The notes beneath the pieces were generated by a model. It was given only the letters and a program-made list of their open reading frames with translations. It did no database searches and was not told the DNA's origin. The translations under genes were made by a program, and so were the position numbers. Below, piece by piece: positions 44,526 through 53,668 of a stretch of DNA of 64,000 bases. The first letter of the stretch is position 1. Each line of letters begins with the position of its first letter. Source of the DNA: Streptomyces sp. XD-27 (GTDB lineage: Bacteria; Actinomycetota; Actinomycetes; Streptomycetales; Streptomycetaceae); contig NZ_CP130713.1 of the NCBI RefSeq assembly GCF_030553055.1, positions 6,386,001 through 6,450,000 of the forward strand. Direction: 5' to 3'.

Positions 44526-45740
44526 TCAGCCCAGTATGCGGTACTCCTCCAGCAGTCGTCGTCCGATGATCATTTTCTGGATCTCGGCGGTACCTTCGCC
44601 GATGAGAAGCATCGGGGCCTCCCGGTAGAGGCGCTCGATCTCGTACTCCTTGGAGAACCCGTACCCGCCGTGGATGCGGAAGGCGTCCTCCACGACCTCT
44701 TTGCAGTACTCCGAGGCCAGGTACTTGGCCATGCCCGCTTCGAGGTCATTGCGCTGGCCCGAGTCCTTTTTCCGGGCCGCATTCACCATCATCGCATGAG
44801 CGGCTTCGACCTTTGTGGCCATTTCGGCCAGTTTGAACTGGATGGCCTGGTGCTGGGCGATCGGCTTCCCGAAGGTGCTTCGCTGCTGTGCGTACGCAAC
44901 GCCCAGCTCGAAGGCACGCTGCGCGACGCCGCAGCCACGCGCGGCCACGTTGACCCGCCCGACCTCGACGCCGTCCATCATTTGGTAAAAACCGCGTCCG
45001 GTGGTCCCGCCGAGCACACGATCGGCCGGAATGCGCAGTCCGTCGAGAATGAGCTCGGTGGTGTCGACCCCCTTGTAGCCCATCTTCTCGATCTTGCCGG
45101 GGATGGTCAGGCCCGGCCTGACCTCGCCGAAGCCCGGCTCCTTCTCGATCAGGAACGTGGTCATCGACTTGTGCGGCTTGGCGGCGGCCTCTTCGGGGGA
45201 GAGGCCCTCGTCCGTCCGGCACAACACGGCCACCAGCGACGACGTGCCGCCGTTGGTCAGCCACATCTTCTGACCGGTGAGTATGAAGTCGTCCCCGTCC
45301 CGCTCACCCTTGGTGCTGATCGCCGACACGTCGGACCCCAGGCCCGGCTCCGACATCGAGAACGCGCCCCGGATCTCGCCCAGCGCCATCTTCGGCAGGA
45401 AATAGTCCTTCTGCTCCTGCGTGCCGTGCTGCTTGAGCATGTAGGCCACGATGAAGTGCGTGTTGATGATGCCCGACACGCTCATCCAGCCGCGCGCGAT
45501 CTCCTCCACGCACAGCGCGTATGTGAGAAGGGACTCACCGAGGCCGCCGTACTCCTCCGGGATCATCAGCCCGAAGACACCGAGCTCCTTGAGCCCCTCG
45601 ACGATCTGCGCCGGGTACTCGTCGCGGTGCTCCAGGTCGGTGGCGACCGGCAGGATCTCCTTGTCGACGAAGTCACGGACCGTGCGCAGGATCTCCTGCT
45701 GGATCTCGGTCAGCCCGTCGGTCTGTGCCAGACGCCCCAT
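44526..45740 (-). CDS. mcd: (2S)-methylsuccinyl-CoA dehydrogenase (acyl-CoA dehydrogenase family)
   Basis: Encodes 404 residues of the flavin acyl-CoA dehydrogenase fold: MSEPGLGSDVSAI, GYKGVDTTELILDG, QRSTFGKPIAQHQAIQFKLA, HGGYGFSKEYEIERLYR and a C-terminal IGEGTAEIQK with the likely catalytic base. In the ethylmalonyl-CoA pathway this enzyme oxidises methylsuccinyl-CoA to mesaconyl-CoA. The assignment rests on its place at the end of the ccr-ecm-mcl-mch row, one base after mch. The motifs alone fit any short-chain acyl-CoA dehydrogenase. Confidence 0.88.
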   Translation of the reverse strand: MGRLAQTDGLTEIQQEILRTVRDFVDKEILPVATDLEHRDEYPAQIVEGLKELGVFGLMIPEEYGGLGESLLTYALCVEEIARGWMSVSGIINTHFIVAYMLKQHGTQEQKDYFLPKMALGEIRGAFSMSEPGLGSDVSAISTKGERDGDDFILTGQKMWLTNGGTSSLVAVLCRTDEGLSPEEAAAKPHKSMTTFLIEKEPGFGEVRPGLTIPGKIEKMGYKGVDTTELILDGLRIPADRVLGGTTGRGFYQMMDGVEVGRVNVAARGCGVAQRAFELGVAYAQQRSTFGKPIAQHQAIQFKLAEMATKVEAAHAMMVNAARKKDSGQRNDLEAGMAKYLASEYCKEVVEDAFRIHGGYGFSKEYEIERLYREAPMLLIGEGTAEIQKMIIGRRLLEEYRILG

Positions 45741-45741
45741 C

Positions 45742-46254
45742 TCACTTCTCCCGTTCGCGCAGTTCGGGGCGGCCCGGCTGCTCGCCGCCGCGCTCCTTGA
45801 TGTACGTGGCGGTCGGCACCATCACCTTGCGCCGGAACACGCAGACCAGCGTGCCGTCCTGCTTGTAGCCCTTGGTCTCGACGTACACGATGCCGCGGTC
45901 CGACTTCGACTTCGACGGCGTCTTGTCGAGCACGGTCGTCTCGCCGTAGATCGTGTCGCCGTGGAAGGTCGGCGCCACGTGCCGCAGCGACTCGATCTCC
46001 AGGTTGGCGATCGCCTTGCCGGAGACGTCCGGCACGGACATGCCCAGCAGCAGCGAGTAGATGTAGTTGCCCACCACCACGTTCTTGCCGAAGTCCGTCG
46101 TCTTCTCGGCGTAATGGGTGTCCATGTGGAGCGGGTGGTGGTTCATCGTGAGCAGACAGAAGAGGTGGTCGTCGTACTCGGTGACCGTCTTCCCCGGCCA
46201 GTGCTTGTAGACGTCACCGATGGTGAACTCTTCGTAGGTGCGGCCAAACTGCAT
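45742..46254 (-). CDS. mch: Mesaconyl-CoA hydratase (MaoC family)
   Basis: Encodes 170 residues with a hot-dog fold of the MaoC type: FTIGDVYKHWPGKTVTEYDDHLF at the N-terminus and NHHPLHMDTHYAEKT at the catalytic Asp/His segment. It hydrates mesaconyl-CoA to methylmalyl-CoA, between mcd and mcl in the pathway. It starts three bases after the mcl stop and ends one base before mcd. It is shorter than the double hot-dog Mch of Rhodobacter, as is usual in actinobacteria. Confidence 0.88.
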   Translation of the reverse strand: MQFGRTYEEFTIGDVYKHWPGKTVTEYDDHLFCLLTMNHHPLHMDTHYAEKTTDFGKNVVVGNYIYSLLLGMSVPDVSGKAIANLEIESLRHVAPTFHGDTIYGETTVLDKTPSKSKSDRGIVYVETKGYKQDGTLVCVFRRKVMVPTATYIKERGGEQPGRPELREREK

Positions 46255-46257
46255 CGG

Positions 46258-47217
46258 TTACGCCTCCGGGGCCTCGAACTTGCTGGTGCGCTGCATACCG
46301 GCGGCGCGGCCCTTGCCCGCGATCACCAGCGCCATCTTGCGGCTGGCCTCGTCGATCATCTCGTCGCCGAGCATCGCCGAGCCCTTCTTGCCGCCCGCCT
46401 CGGACGTGCACCACTCGTACGCGTCCAGGATCAGCTCGGCGTGGTCGTAGTCCTCCTGGGTGGGGGAGAAGACCTCGTTGGCCGCCTCGACCTGGCCCGG
46501 GTGCAGCACCCACTTGCCGTCGAAGCCCAGCGCCGCCGCCCGGCCCGCCACCGCGCGGTACCCGTCCACGTTCTTGATCTGGAGGTACGGGCCGTCGATG
46601 GCCTGGAGGTCGTGGGTGCGGGCCGCCATCAGGATGCGCATCAGGATGTAGTGGTACGCGTCCGCCGGGTAGCCCGGCGGCTGCTCGCCCACGACCAGCG
46701 ACTTCATGTTGATCGAGGCCATGAAGTCGGCCGGGCCGAAGATGATGGTCTCCAGCCGCGGCGAGGCGGCGGCGATCGCGTCGACGTTCACCAGGCCCTT
46801 GGCGTTCTCGATCTGCGCCTCGATGCCGATCCGGCCGACCTCGAAGCCCATCGTCTTCTCGATCTGGGTCAGCAGCAGGTCCAGCGCCACGATCTGCTGC
46901 GCGTCCTGCACCTTCGGCAGCATGATGCAGTCGAGATTCTGGCCCGCGCCCTCCACGACCGTGATCACGTCCCGGTACGTCCAGTGGGTGGTCCAGTCGT
47001 TGACCCGCACCACGCGGGTCTTGCCGGTCCAGTCGCCGTTGTTCAGGAAGTCCACGATGGTGTGCCGCGCGCCCTCCTTGGCCAGCGGCGCGCACGCGTC
47101 CTCCAGGTCCAGGAAGACCTGGTCGGCGGGGAGCCCCTGGGCCTTCTCCAGGAAGCGCGGGTTCGAGCCCGGGACGGCCAGGCACGAGCGGCGCGGACGC
47201 AGACGGTTGACGGTCAT
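46258..47217 (-). CDS. mcl: Methylmalyl-CoA / malyl-CoA lyase (CitE-like CoA ester lyase)
   Basis: Encodes 319 residues of the HpcH/HpaI-CitE barrel. SCLAVPGSNPRFLEKAQ opens the chain, VFLDLEDACAP supplies a metal-binding acid, IGIEAQIENAKGLVNVDAIA another, and DFMASINMKSL is also typical. It splits methylmalyl-CoA into glyoxylate and propionyl-CoA and can condense acetyl-CoA with glyoxylate. ATG 47217 overlaps the ecm stop by four bases. Confidence 0.9.
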   Translation of the reverse strand: MTVNRLRPRRSCLAVPGSNPRFLEKAQGLPADQVFLDLEDACAPLAKEGARHTIVDFLNNGDWTGKTRVVRVNDWTTHWTYRDVITVVEGAGQNLDCIMLPKVQDAQQIVALDLLLTQIEKTMGFEVGRIGIEAQIENAKGLVNVDAIAAASPRLETIIFGPADFMASINMKSLVVGEQPPGYPADAYHYILMRILMAARTHDLQAIDGPYLQIKNVDGYRAVAGRAAALGFDGKWVLHPGQVEAANEVFSPTQEDYDHAELILDAYEWCTSEAGGKKGSAMLGDEMIDEASRKMALVIAGKGRAAGMQRTSKFEAPEA

Positions 47218-49226
47218 GCGGGGACCTCCAGAGGGTCGAGCTTGTTCGCTTTCCGGATCTCGTCGACGATACGGCCGATGATCTCCGTGATGCCGAAGTC
47301 CTTGGGTGTGAAGACGGCCGCGACTCCGGCCTCGCGCAGCGCGGCGGCGTCGGCGGACGGAATGATGCCGCCCGCGATGACGGGGATGTCACCCGCCCCC
47401 GCCGCGCGCAGCCGCACCAGGACGTCGGGGACGAGTTCGGCGTGCGAGCCGGAGAGGATGGAGACGCCGACGCAGTGCACGTCCTCCGCCACGGCGGCGG
47501 AGACGATCTGCTCCGGGGTCAGCCGGATCCCCTGGTAGACCACCTCGAAGCCCGCGTCACGGGCCCGTACGGCGATCTGCTCGGCGCCGTTGCTGTGGCC
47601 GTCCAGACCGGGCTTGCCGACCAGCAGCCGCAGCTTGCCGGAGCCCAGCTCCTCGGCGGTACGGGCCACCTTCTCCCGCACCGCGGCCAGCGGCGTGCCG
47701 GCCTCCGCGGTGACCGCGACCGGGGCGCTGCTCACCCCCGTCGGGGCGCGGAACTCGCCGAAGACGTCCCGGAGCGCCCACGCCCACTCGCCGGTCGTCA
47801 CGCCCGCGCGGGCGCAGGCGAGCGTGGCGGCGAACATGTTCTCCTCGCCCGCCGCGGCCTTCTTCAGCGCCGACAGCGACTCCTGGGCCAGCGCCTCGTC
47901 GCGGTCGTCGCGCCACCGGTGCAGGGCGGCGACCACGCGCTCCTCGTTGGCCGCGTCCACCGTCATGATCGCGGTGTCCAGGTCGGCGGTGAGCGGGTTG
48001 GGCTCGGTGGACTCGTAGCAGTTGACGCCGACGATCTTCTCCTCGCCCGCCTCGATCCGCGCGCGGCGCTGCGCGTGCGAGGAGACCAGCTCCGACTTCA
48101 GATAGCCGGACTCGACGGCGGCCATCGCGCCGCCCATCTCCTGGATCCGGTCGATCTCGGCCAGGCACTCGGTGACCAGGGCGTCCACCTTGGCCTCGAT
48201 GACGTGGCTGCCGGCGAAGATGTCGTCGTACTCCAGCAGGTCGCTCTCGTGCGCGAGGACCTGCTGGATGCGCAGGCTCCACTGCTGGTCCCAGGGGCGG
48301 GGCAGCCCCAGCGCCTCGTTCCAGGCCGGGAGCTGGACGGCACGCGCGCGGGCGTCCTTGGAGAGGGTGACGGCCAGCATCTCCAGGACGATGCGCTGGA
48401 CGTTGTTCTCCGGCTGCGCCTCGGTCAGCCCCAGGGAGTTGACCTGGACGCCGTAGCGGAACCGGCGCTGCTTGGGGTTCTCGATGCCGTACCGCTCACG
48501 GGTGACCTTGTCCCAGATGCGGCCGAAGGCGCGCATCTTGCACATCTCCTCGACGAACCGGACCCCGGCGTTGACGAAGAAGGAGATGCGCGCGACCACG
48601 TCGCCCCTGCGGTCCTCGGGGACCTGGCCGGAGGCGAACACCGCGTCGAGCACGGCGATCGCGGTGGACATCGCGTACGAGATCTCCTGGACCGGAGTGG
48701 CCCCCGCCTCCTGCAGGTGGTAGCTGCAGATGTTGATCGGGTTCCACTTCGGGATGTGGTTGACCGTGTACGTGATCATGTCGGTGGTCAGCCGCAGGGA
48801 CGGACCGGGCGGGAAGACGTACGTCCCGCGCGACAGGTACTCCTTGACGATGTCGTTCTGCGTCGTCCCCTGGAGCTTGGCGATGTCCGCACCCTGCTCC
48901 TCCGCGACGACCTGGTACAGCGCGAGCAGCCACATGGCGGTCGCGTTGATGGTCATCGAGGTGTTCATCTGCTCCAGCGGGATGTCCTGGAACAGCCGCC
49001 GCATGTCGCCGAGGTGGGAGACCGGGACCCCGACCCGGCCGACCTCGCCGCGGGCGAGGATGTGGTCGGGGTCGTAACCGGTCTGCGTCGGCAGGTCGAA
49101 CGCCACCGACAGACCGGTCTGGCCCTTGGCGAGGTTGCGCCGGTACAGCTCGTTGGACGCCTCGGCGGTGGAGTGCCCGGCGTACGTCCGCATCAGCCAC
49201 GGACGGTCTTTACGACGTTCTGTCAT
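47214..49226 (-). CDS. ecm: Ethylmalonyl-CoA mutase (MeaA), B12-dependent
   Basis: Encodes 670 residues: an N-terminal CoA-mutase barrel (RTYAGHSTAEASNELYRRN, FDLPTQTGYDPDH) and a C-terminal cobalamin domain with DGHSNG, SILSGSH and IAGGIIP (the DxHxxG-SxL-GG pattern). It converts (2R)-ethylmalonyl-CoA to methylsuccinyl-CoA. Catalytic and B12 domains lie in one chain, as in MeaA. It lies nine bases after ccr and overlaps mcl. B12 dependence links this cluster to cobalamin supply. Confidence 0.93.
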   Translation of the reverse strand: MTERRKDRPWLMRTYAGHSTAEASNELYRRNLAKGQTGLSVAFDLPTQTGYDPDHILARGEVGRVGVPVSHLGDMRRLFQDIPLEQMNTSMTINATAMWLLALYQVVAEEQGADIAKLQGTTQNDIVKEYLSRGTYVFPPGPSLRLTTDMITYTVNHIPKWNPINICSYHLQEAGATPVQEISYAMSTAIAVLDAVFASGQVPEDRRGDVVARISFFVNAGVRFVEEMCKMRAFGRIWDKVTRERYGIENPKQRRFRYGVQVNSLGLTEAQPENNVQRIVLEMLAVTLSKDARARAVQLPAWNEALGLPRPWDQQWSLRIQQVLAHESDLLEYDDIFAGSHVIEAKVDALVTECLAEIDRIQEMGGAMAAVESGYLKSELVSSHAQRRARIEAGEEKIVGVNCYESTEPNPLTADLDTAIMTVDAANEERVVAALHRWRDDRDEALAQESLSALKKAAAGEENMFAATLACARAGVTTGEWAWALRDVFGEFRAPTGVSSAPVAVTAEAGTPLAAVREKVARTAEELGSGKLRLLVGKPGLDGHSNGAEQIAVRARDAGFEVVYQGIRLTPEQIVSAAVAEDVHCVGVSILSGSHAELVPDVLVRLRAAGAGDIPVIAGGIIPSADAAALREAGVAAVFTPKDFGITEIIGRIVDEIRKANKLDPLEVPA

Positions 49227-49235
49227 GCGTGCGTC

Positions 49236-50573
49236 TCACACATTCCGGAAGCGATTGATGGCGTCGATGTGCTGGTCGCGCAGTTCCTGGTCGCGCACGC
49301 CCATGCCCTCCTCGGGGGCCAGGCACAGCACGCCGACCTTGCCCTGGTGGAGGTTGCGGTGCACGTCGTACGCCGCTTGGCCCGTCTCCTCCAGAGAGTA
49401 CGTCTTCGACAGCGTCGGGTGGATCTTGCCCTTGGCGATCAGGCGGTTGGCCTCCCACGCCTCGCGGTAGTTGGCGAAGTGCGAGCCGACGATCCGCTTC
49501 AGCGACATCCACAGGTAGCGGTTGTCGTACTCGTGGTTGTAGCCGGAGGTGGACGCGCAGGTGACGATGGTGCCGCCCTTGCGCGTGACGTAGACCGACG
49601 CGCCGAAGGTCTCGCGGCCGGGGTGCTCGAAGACGATGTCCACGTCCTCGCCGCCGGTCAGTTCGCGGATGCGCTTGCCGAGGCGCTTCCACTCCCTGGG
49701 GTCCTGGGTGTGCTCGTCCTTCCAGAACTTGTAGCCCTCGGCGTTGCGGTCGATGATCGCCGTGGCGCCCATGGACCGGCAGATCTCCGCCTTCTGCGGG
49801 CTGGAGACCACGCAGATGGGGTTGGCCCCGCCGGCGAGCGCGAACTGGGTGGCGTAGGAGCCGAGTCCGCCGCTGGCGCCCCAGATCAGGACGTTGTCGC
49901 CCTGCTTCATCCCGGCGCCGTTGCGGGAGACCAGCTGCCGGTACGCGGTCGAGTTGACCAGCCCCGGCGCGGCCGCCTCCTCCCAGCTCAGGTGCCGCGG
50001 CTTGGGCATCAGCTGGTTGGACTTCACCAGCGCGATCTCGGCCAGACCGCCGAAGTTGGTCTCGAAGCCCCAGATGCGCTGCTCGGGGTCGAGCATCGTG
50101 TCGTCGTGGCCGTCGGCGCTCTCCAGCTCCACCGACAGGCAGTGCGCCACGACCTCGTCGCCCGGCTTCCAGGCGTTGACGCCGGGTCCGGTGCGCAGCA
50201 CGACGCCCGCCAGGTCGGAGCCGATGATGTGGTACGGGAGGTCGTGCCGCTTGGCGAGCGGGGAGAGCTTGCCGTACCGCTCCAGGAAGCCGAAGGTCGG
50301 CAGCGGCTCGAAGATCGAGGTCCACACGGAGTTGTAGTTGACCGAGCTGGCCATCACGGCGACGAGCGCCTCGCCGGGGCCCAGTTCGGGCACCGGGACC
50401 TGGTCCAGGTGGAGGGACTTGCGGGGGTCCTTCTCCCGGGTGGGGAGGCCGGCGAACATCTCGGCCTCGTCCTTGTGCACGGTGATCGCGCGGTACGAGT
50501 CGGGCAGGGGCAGTGCCGCGAAGTCCGCTGGCGTGCTGTCGGTCGCGAGGATCGCGTCCAGGATCTCGTTCAC
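49236..50573 (-). CDS. ccr: Crotonyl-CoA carboxylase/reductase
   Basis: Encodes 445 residues of the medium-chain reductase family. GTG 50573 has GGAGG six bases upstream. NADPH is bound at WGASGGLGSYATQFALAGG; other conserved runs are YNYVWTS-like YNSVWTSIFEPLPTF, HIIGSDLAGVV and VFEHPGRETFGASV. It reductively carboxylates crotonyl-CoA to ethylmalonyl-CoA with NADPH and CO2, the key step of acetyl-CoA assimilation and a source of ethylmalonyl-CoA for polyketides. It is the first gene of the five-gene pathway operon; a palindrome lies ~230 bp upstream. Confidence 0.95.
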   Translation of the reverse strand: MNEILDAILATDSTPADFAALPLPDSYRAITVHKDEAEMFAGLPTREKDPRKSLHLDQVPVPELGPGEALVAVMASSVNYNSVWTSIFEPLPTFGFLERYGKLSPLAKRHDLPYHIIGSDLAGVVLRTGPGVNAWKPGDEVVAHCLSVELESADGHDDTMLDPEQRIWGFETNFGGLAEIALVKSNQLMPKPRHLSWEEAAAPGLVNSTAYRQLVSRNGAGMKQGDNVLIWGASGGLGSYATQFALAGGANPICVVSSPQKAEICRSMGATAIIDRNAEGYKFWKDEHTQDPREWKRLGKRIRELTGGEDVDIVFEHPGRETFGASVYVTRKGGTIVTCASTSGYNHEYDNRYLWMSLKRIVGSHFANYREAWEANRLIAKGKIHPTLSKTYSLEETGQAAYDVHRNLHQGKVGVLCLAPEEGMGVRDQELRDQHIDAINRFRNV

Positions 50574-50803
50574 TTGGGGCCTCCGGCGAAGCGTCTGGGA
50601 ACGCTTGAGGGAACGCTGGGGTCGATGACAGGTGGTGCTGACGGTGCCGTCGGTTCGGCGGAGGTGGTGCTCGGCGGTGCGCGGGGTGGGGCGCTGTGGA
50701 ATTGCCTGTGACGCAGGCGTCCGGGCGCGCAACGCAACGGTTGCGGGGACAGCCGACGCGCGACGGTTCTCTACGCGCCGGCCGCCCGGACACCACTCAA
50801 GCT

Positions 50804-50820
50804 ATGGCACCGCGTGCCAT
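50804..50820. promoter_or_regulatory. Palindromic operator upstream of ccr
   Basis: ATGGCAC-CGC-GTGCCAT is a perfect 17-bp dyad about 230 bp upstream of ccr. A related half-site GGTGCCA lies 14 bp further on. A TetR-family regulator gene is the next gene upstream, so this is its most likely site. Confidence 0.6.
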
Positions 50821-50885
50821 CCGACAAGACACTGGGTGCCAACAATTTCCCTCAGGTGGCGTTCGCCGTGCTCGCATGAGCAAAA

Positions 50886-50910
50886 CGGCCGCCCCGTGGC
50901 GGGGCGGCCG
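50886..50910 (-). terminator. Rho-independent terminator of the TetR gene
   Basis: CGGCCGCCCCG and CGGGGCGGCCG form an 11-bp perfect stem with a three-base loop. Read on the minus strand it is followed by TTTTG, a proper terminator tail, 40 bases after the tetR stop. It separates tetR from ccr. Confidence 0.85.
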
Positions 50911-50949
50911 CTTCTGTCTGTGTGTGATTGTGTGCGATAAGTTGATCGA

Positions 50950-51765
50950 TCAGTCGCGCTTGAGTGCCCGCTCGATGGTCCGCATGACCTCCGCCAGCGG
51001 CGCGTCCGTACGCGCCACCGCCACCAGCACCTCGCCCTCGGCGGAGGCAGTGGCAGCCGGACCCCTGCCGCCCGGCGCCGTCCGCCCCGCCCCGATGCCG
51101 GTCCCGAACGTCTCCCGCACGATCGCGAAGGCGTGGTCCAGCTGCGCCTCCACATCGCCCTGGCCGCCCGCGCGCAACCAGCGCCGCAGCACATGGTTGT
51201 GCGCCGTGACCACCGCGGACGCCGCGACCTCCGCCAGCAGCGGGTCGTCGTCGCCGACGTGGTGCGCGCCCTCGTCGAAGTGGCCCAGCAGATAGCGGGT
51301 GAACAGCCGCTCGTAGCGGGCGACGGAGGCGATCTCGGCCTCCCGCAGCGCGGGCACCTCGCGGGTCAGCCGGTAGCGCTCCACCGACGCGGCCGGGGAG
51401 GCCGCGTACATCTTCATGACCTCCTTGATGCCCCGGCACACGGTGTCCAGCGGGTTCTCGTGCGGCGGCGCGGCCTCCAGGACCGCCTCCGCCCGCACCA
51501 GGGTGTCGTCGTGGTCGGGGAAGATCGCCTCTTCCTTGGAGCGGAAGTGGCGGAAGAACGTGCGCCGGGCGACCCCGGCCGCGGCCGCGATCTCGTCGAC
51601 CGTCGTCGCCTCGTAGCCCTTCGTCGCGAACAACTCCATCGCGGCGGCCGCCAGTTTGCGGCGCATGGACAGCCGCTGGGCGGCGGCGCGGCGCGAACCG
51701 GCGCTCTCCGGACCTTCCGAGGAGGTGCTGCGGTTCACACGTGCGGACTTCACGGGCTGGGACAT
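50950..51765 (-). CDS. TetR-family transcriptional regulator, likely of the ccr operon
   Basis: Encodes 271 residues from ATG 51765. The HTH is ATKGYEATTVDEIAAAAGVA followed by RRTFFRHFRSKEEAI, a clear TetR helix-turn-helix. The C-terminal ligand domain is followed by a Gly/Ala-rich loop and a helix ending ALKRD. A strong terminator lies just downstream, and a palindrome and the ccr operon beyond it. The same TetR-ccr arrangement is familiar from other Streptomyces, so control of ccr by an acyl-CoA ligand is plausible. Confidence 0.88.
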   Translation of the reverse strand: MSQPVKSARVNRSTSSEGPESAGSRRAAAQRLSMRRKLAAAAMELFATKGYEATTVDEIAAAAGVARRTFFRHFRSKEEAIFPDHDDTLVRAEAVLEAAPPHENPLDTVCRGIKEVMKMYAASPAASVERYRLTREVPALREAEIASVARYERLFTRYLLGHFDEGAHHVGDDDPLLAEVAASAVVTAHNHVLRRWLRAGGQGDVEAQLDHAFAIVRETFGTGIGAGRTAPGGRGPAATASAEGEVLVAVARTDAPLAEVMRTIERALKRD

Positions 51766-51850
51766 GTGGGGAACGTAACACGCCGACGAGTGCGTATGCC
51801 GGGGCGGACCGCCGACGGGCTCCAGCAGTCCGCCCCACCCCGGGAGCTCG

Positions 51851-53668
51851 TCAGGCCTTCGCATACTCGCGGAAGCCGCGCCCCGTCTTACGTCCCAGGC
51901 AGCCCGCCGCGACCAGGTGCTCCAGCAGCGGCGCGGGCGCCAGGCCCGGCTCGCGGAACTCGCGGTGCAGCACCTTCTCGATCGCCAGCGACACGTCCAG
52001 GCCGACGACGTCCAGCAGCTCGAAGGGGCCCATCGGGTAGCCGCCGCCCAGCTTCATCGCCGCGTCGATGTCGTCCAGCGACGCGTAGTGCTCCTGCACC
52101 ATCTTCACCGCGTTGTTCAGGTACGGGAACAGCAGCGCGTTGACGATGAACCCGGCCCGGTCGCCGCAGTCCACCGGGTGCTTGCGGACCGCCGCGCACA
52201 CCGCGCGCACGGTCGCGTGCACGTCGTCGCCGGTGAGCACCGTGCGCACCACCTCGACGAGCTTCATCGCCGGCGCCGGGTTGAAGAAGTGCATGCCGAT
52301 CACGTCCTGCGGCCGCGACGTGGCACGGGCGCAGGCGATCACCGGCAGCGAGGAGGTCGTGGTGGCCAGCACCGCGCCCGGCTTGCACACCTTGTCCAGG
52401 GTCTGGAACAGCTGCTGCTTGACGGCCAGGTCCTCGGCGACCGCCTCCACCGCCAGGTCCACCTCCGCGAAGGCGTCCAGCGAACCGGCCGGGGTGATCC
52501 GCGCCAGCGTCTCCTCCCGGGCCTCGGCGGTCATCCGCCCCTTGGTCACCGAGCGCTGGAGCGACTTCGCGATCCGGGCCTTGGCGGTGTCCGCCTTCTC
52601 CTGGGTGCGGGCCGCGAGCACCACGGTGAAGCCCGCCTTGGCGAAGACCTCGGCGATCCCGCTGGCCATGGTGCCGGAGCCGGCGACGCCGACGCTGCGC
52701 ACCGTGCGGCCCGCCGAGAGCTCGTGCGCGTCCCCCGGCGTCTCCGCGTCCGGCACCACCTCCGTGCTTCCCGGCGCCGCGTAGGTGTAGAAGCCGCGGC
52801 CCGCCTTGCGGCCGGTCAGGCCCGCCTCGCTGAGCTGGCCGAGGATCGGCGCGGGCGCGTGCAGCCGGTCGCCGGACGCGGCGTACATCGCCTCCAGCAC
52901 GGTACGGGCGGTGTCGACGCCGATCAGGTCCAGCAGGGCCAGCGGCCCCATCGGCAGCCCGCAGCCCAGCCGCATCGCGGCGTCGATGTCCTCGCGCGTG
53001 GCGTACTTCGACTCGTACATCGCCGCGGCCTGGTTGAGGTAGCCGAACAGCAGCCCGTCGGCGACGAAGCCGGGCCGGTCGCCGACCGCCACCGGCTCCT
53101 TGCCCAGCTCGCGGGCCAGCTCGGTGACGGCGGTGACGGCCGCGGGCGCGGTCAGCACCGAGGAGACGACCTCCACCAGCTTCATGGCGGGTGCGGGGTT
53201 GAAGAAATGCAGGCCCAGCACCCGCTCGGGGCGGGCGGAGTCCGCGGCCAGCCGGGTCACCGACAGCGCGTTGGTGCCGGTGGCCAGGACGGTGTCGGGC
53301 CGGACGACCGCGTCCAGGGCCGTGAAGACCTCGTGCTTGGTGGCGTAGTCCTCCGGCACGACCTCGATGACCAGGTCCGCCTCGGCGGCGGCGGCCAGCT
53401 CGGTGGAGGTGCGGAAACGGGCGAGGATCTCCGCCCGCTCGGCCTCGGTGATCCGCTCCCGGCGCACGGCGCGGGCGGTCGAGGCGTCCAGGGCGGCGGC
53501 GGCCCGCTCGGCGGCGGCCGCGCTGATGTCGATGCCGACCACCTGGCGGCCGGCGCGGGCGAGCACCTCGGCGATACCGGTGCCCATCGTGCCGAGGCCG
53601 ACGACGGCGACCACGTTCAGGGCGGAGGAGGGGGCGGAGGAGGGATCTGGGGTGGACTGACGGTCCAT
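51851..53668 (-). CDS. Double-length 3-hydroxyacyl-CoA dehydrogenase (tandem duplication)
   Basis: Encodes 605 residues made of two copies of the 3-hydroxyacyl-CoA dehydrogenase unit. Each has a Rossmann motif (VVGLGTMGTGIAEVLARAG; VAGSGTMASGIAEVFAKAG), the block GLHFFNPAPAMKLVEVV or GMHFFNPAPAMKLVEVV, and the C-terminal DRPGFV or DRAGFI and GPLALLDLIG or GPFELLDVVG segments. It oxidises 3-hydroxybutyryl-type CoA esters with NAD(P). Lying beside ccr it likely works in acetoacetyl-CoA reduction toward crotonyl-CoA. ATG 53668 starts after a 360-bp divergent gap. Confidence 0.92.
   Translation of the reverse strand: MDRQSTPDPSSAPSSALNVVAVVGLGTMGTGIAEVLARAGRQVVGIDISAAAAERAAAALDASTARAVRRERITEAERAEILARFRTSTELAAAAEADLVIEVVPEDYATKHEVFTALDAVVRPDTVLATGTNALSVTRLAADSARPERVLGLHFFNPAPAMKLVEVVSSVLTAPAAVTAVTELARELGKEPVAVGDRPGFVADGLLFGYLNQAAAMYESKYATREDIDAAMRLGCGLPMGPLALLDLIGVDTARTVLEAMYAASGDRLHAPAPILGQLSEAGLTGRKAGRGFYTYAAPGSTEVVPDAETPGDAHELSAGRTVRSVGVAGSGTMASGIAEVFAKAGFTVVLAARTQEKADTAKARIAKSLQRSVTKGRMTAEAREETLARITPAGSLDAFAEVDLAVEAVAEDLAVKQQLFQTLDKVCKPGAVLATTTSSLPVIACARATSRPQDVIGMHFFNPAPAMKLVEVVRTVLTGDDVHATVRAVCAAVRKHPVDCGDRAGFIVNALLFPYLNNAVKMVQEHYASLDDIDAAMKLGGGYPMGPFELLDVVGLDVSLAIEKVLHREFREPGLAPAPLLEHLVAAGCLGRKTGRGFREYAKA

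Noticed and set aside
47442..50711. A 1,089-codon plus-strand open frame over ecm and ccr
   Set aside because: Shadow frame. Its translation is dominated by Asp/Val/Leu/Arg-rich repeats with no motifs, while ecm and ccr on the other strand are complete.
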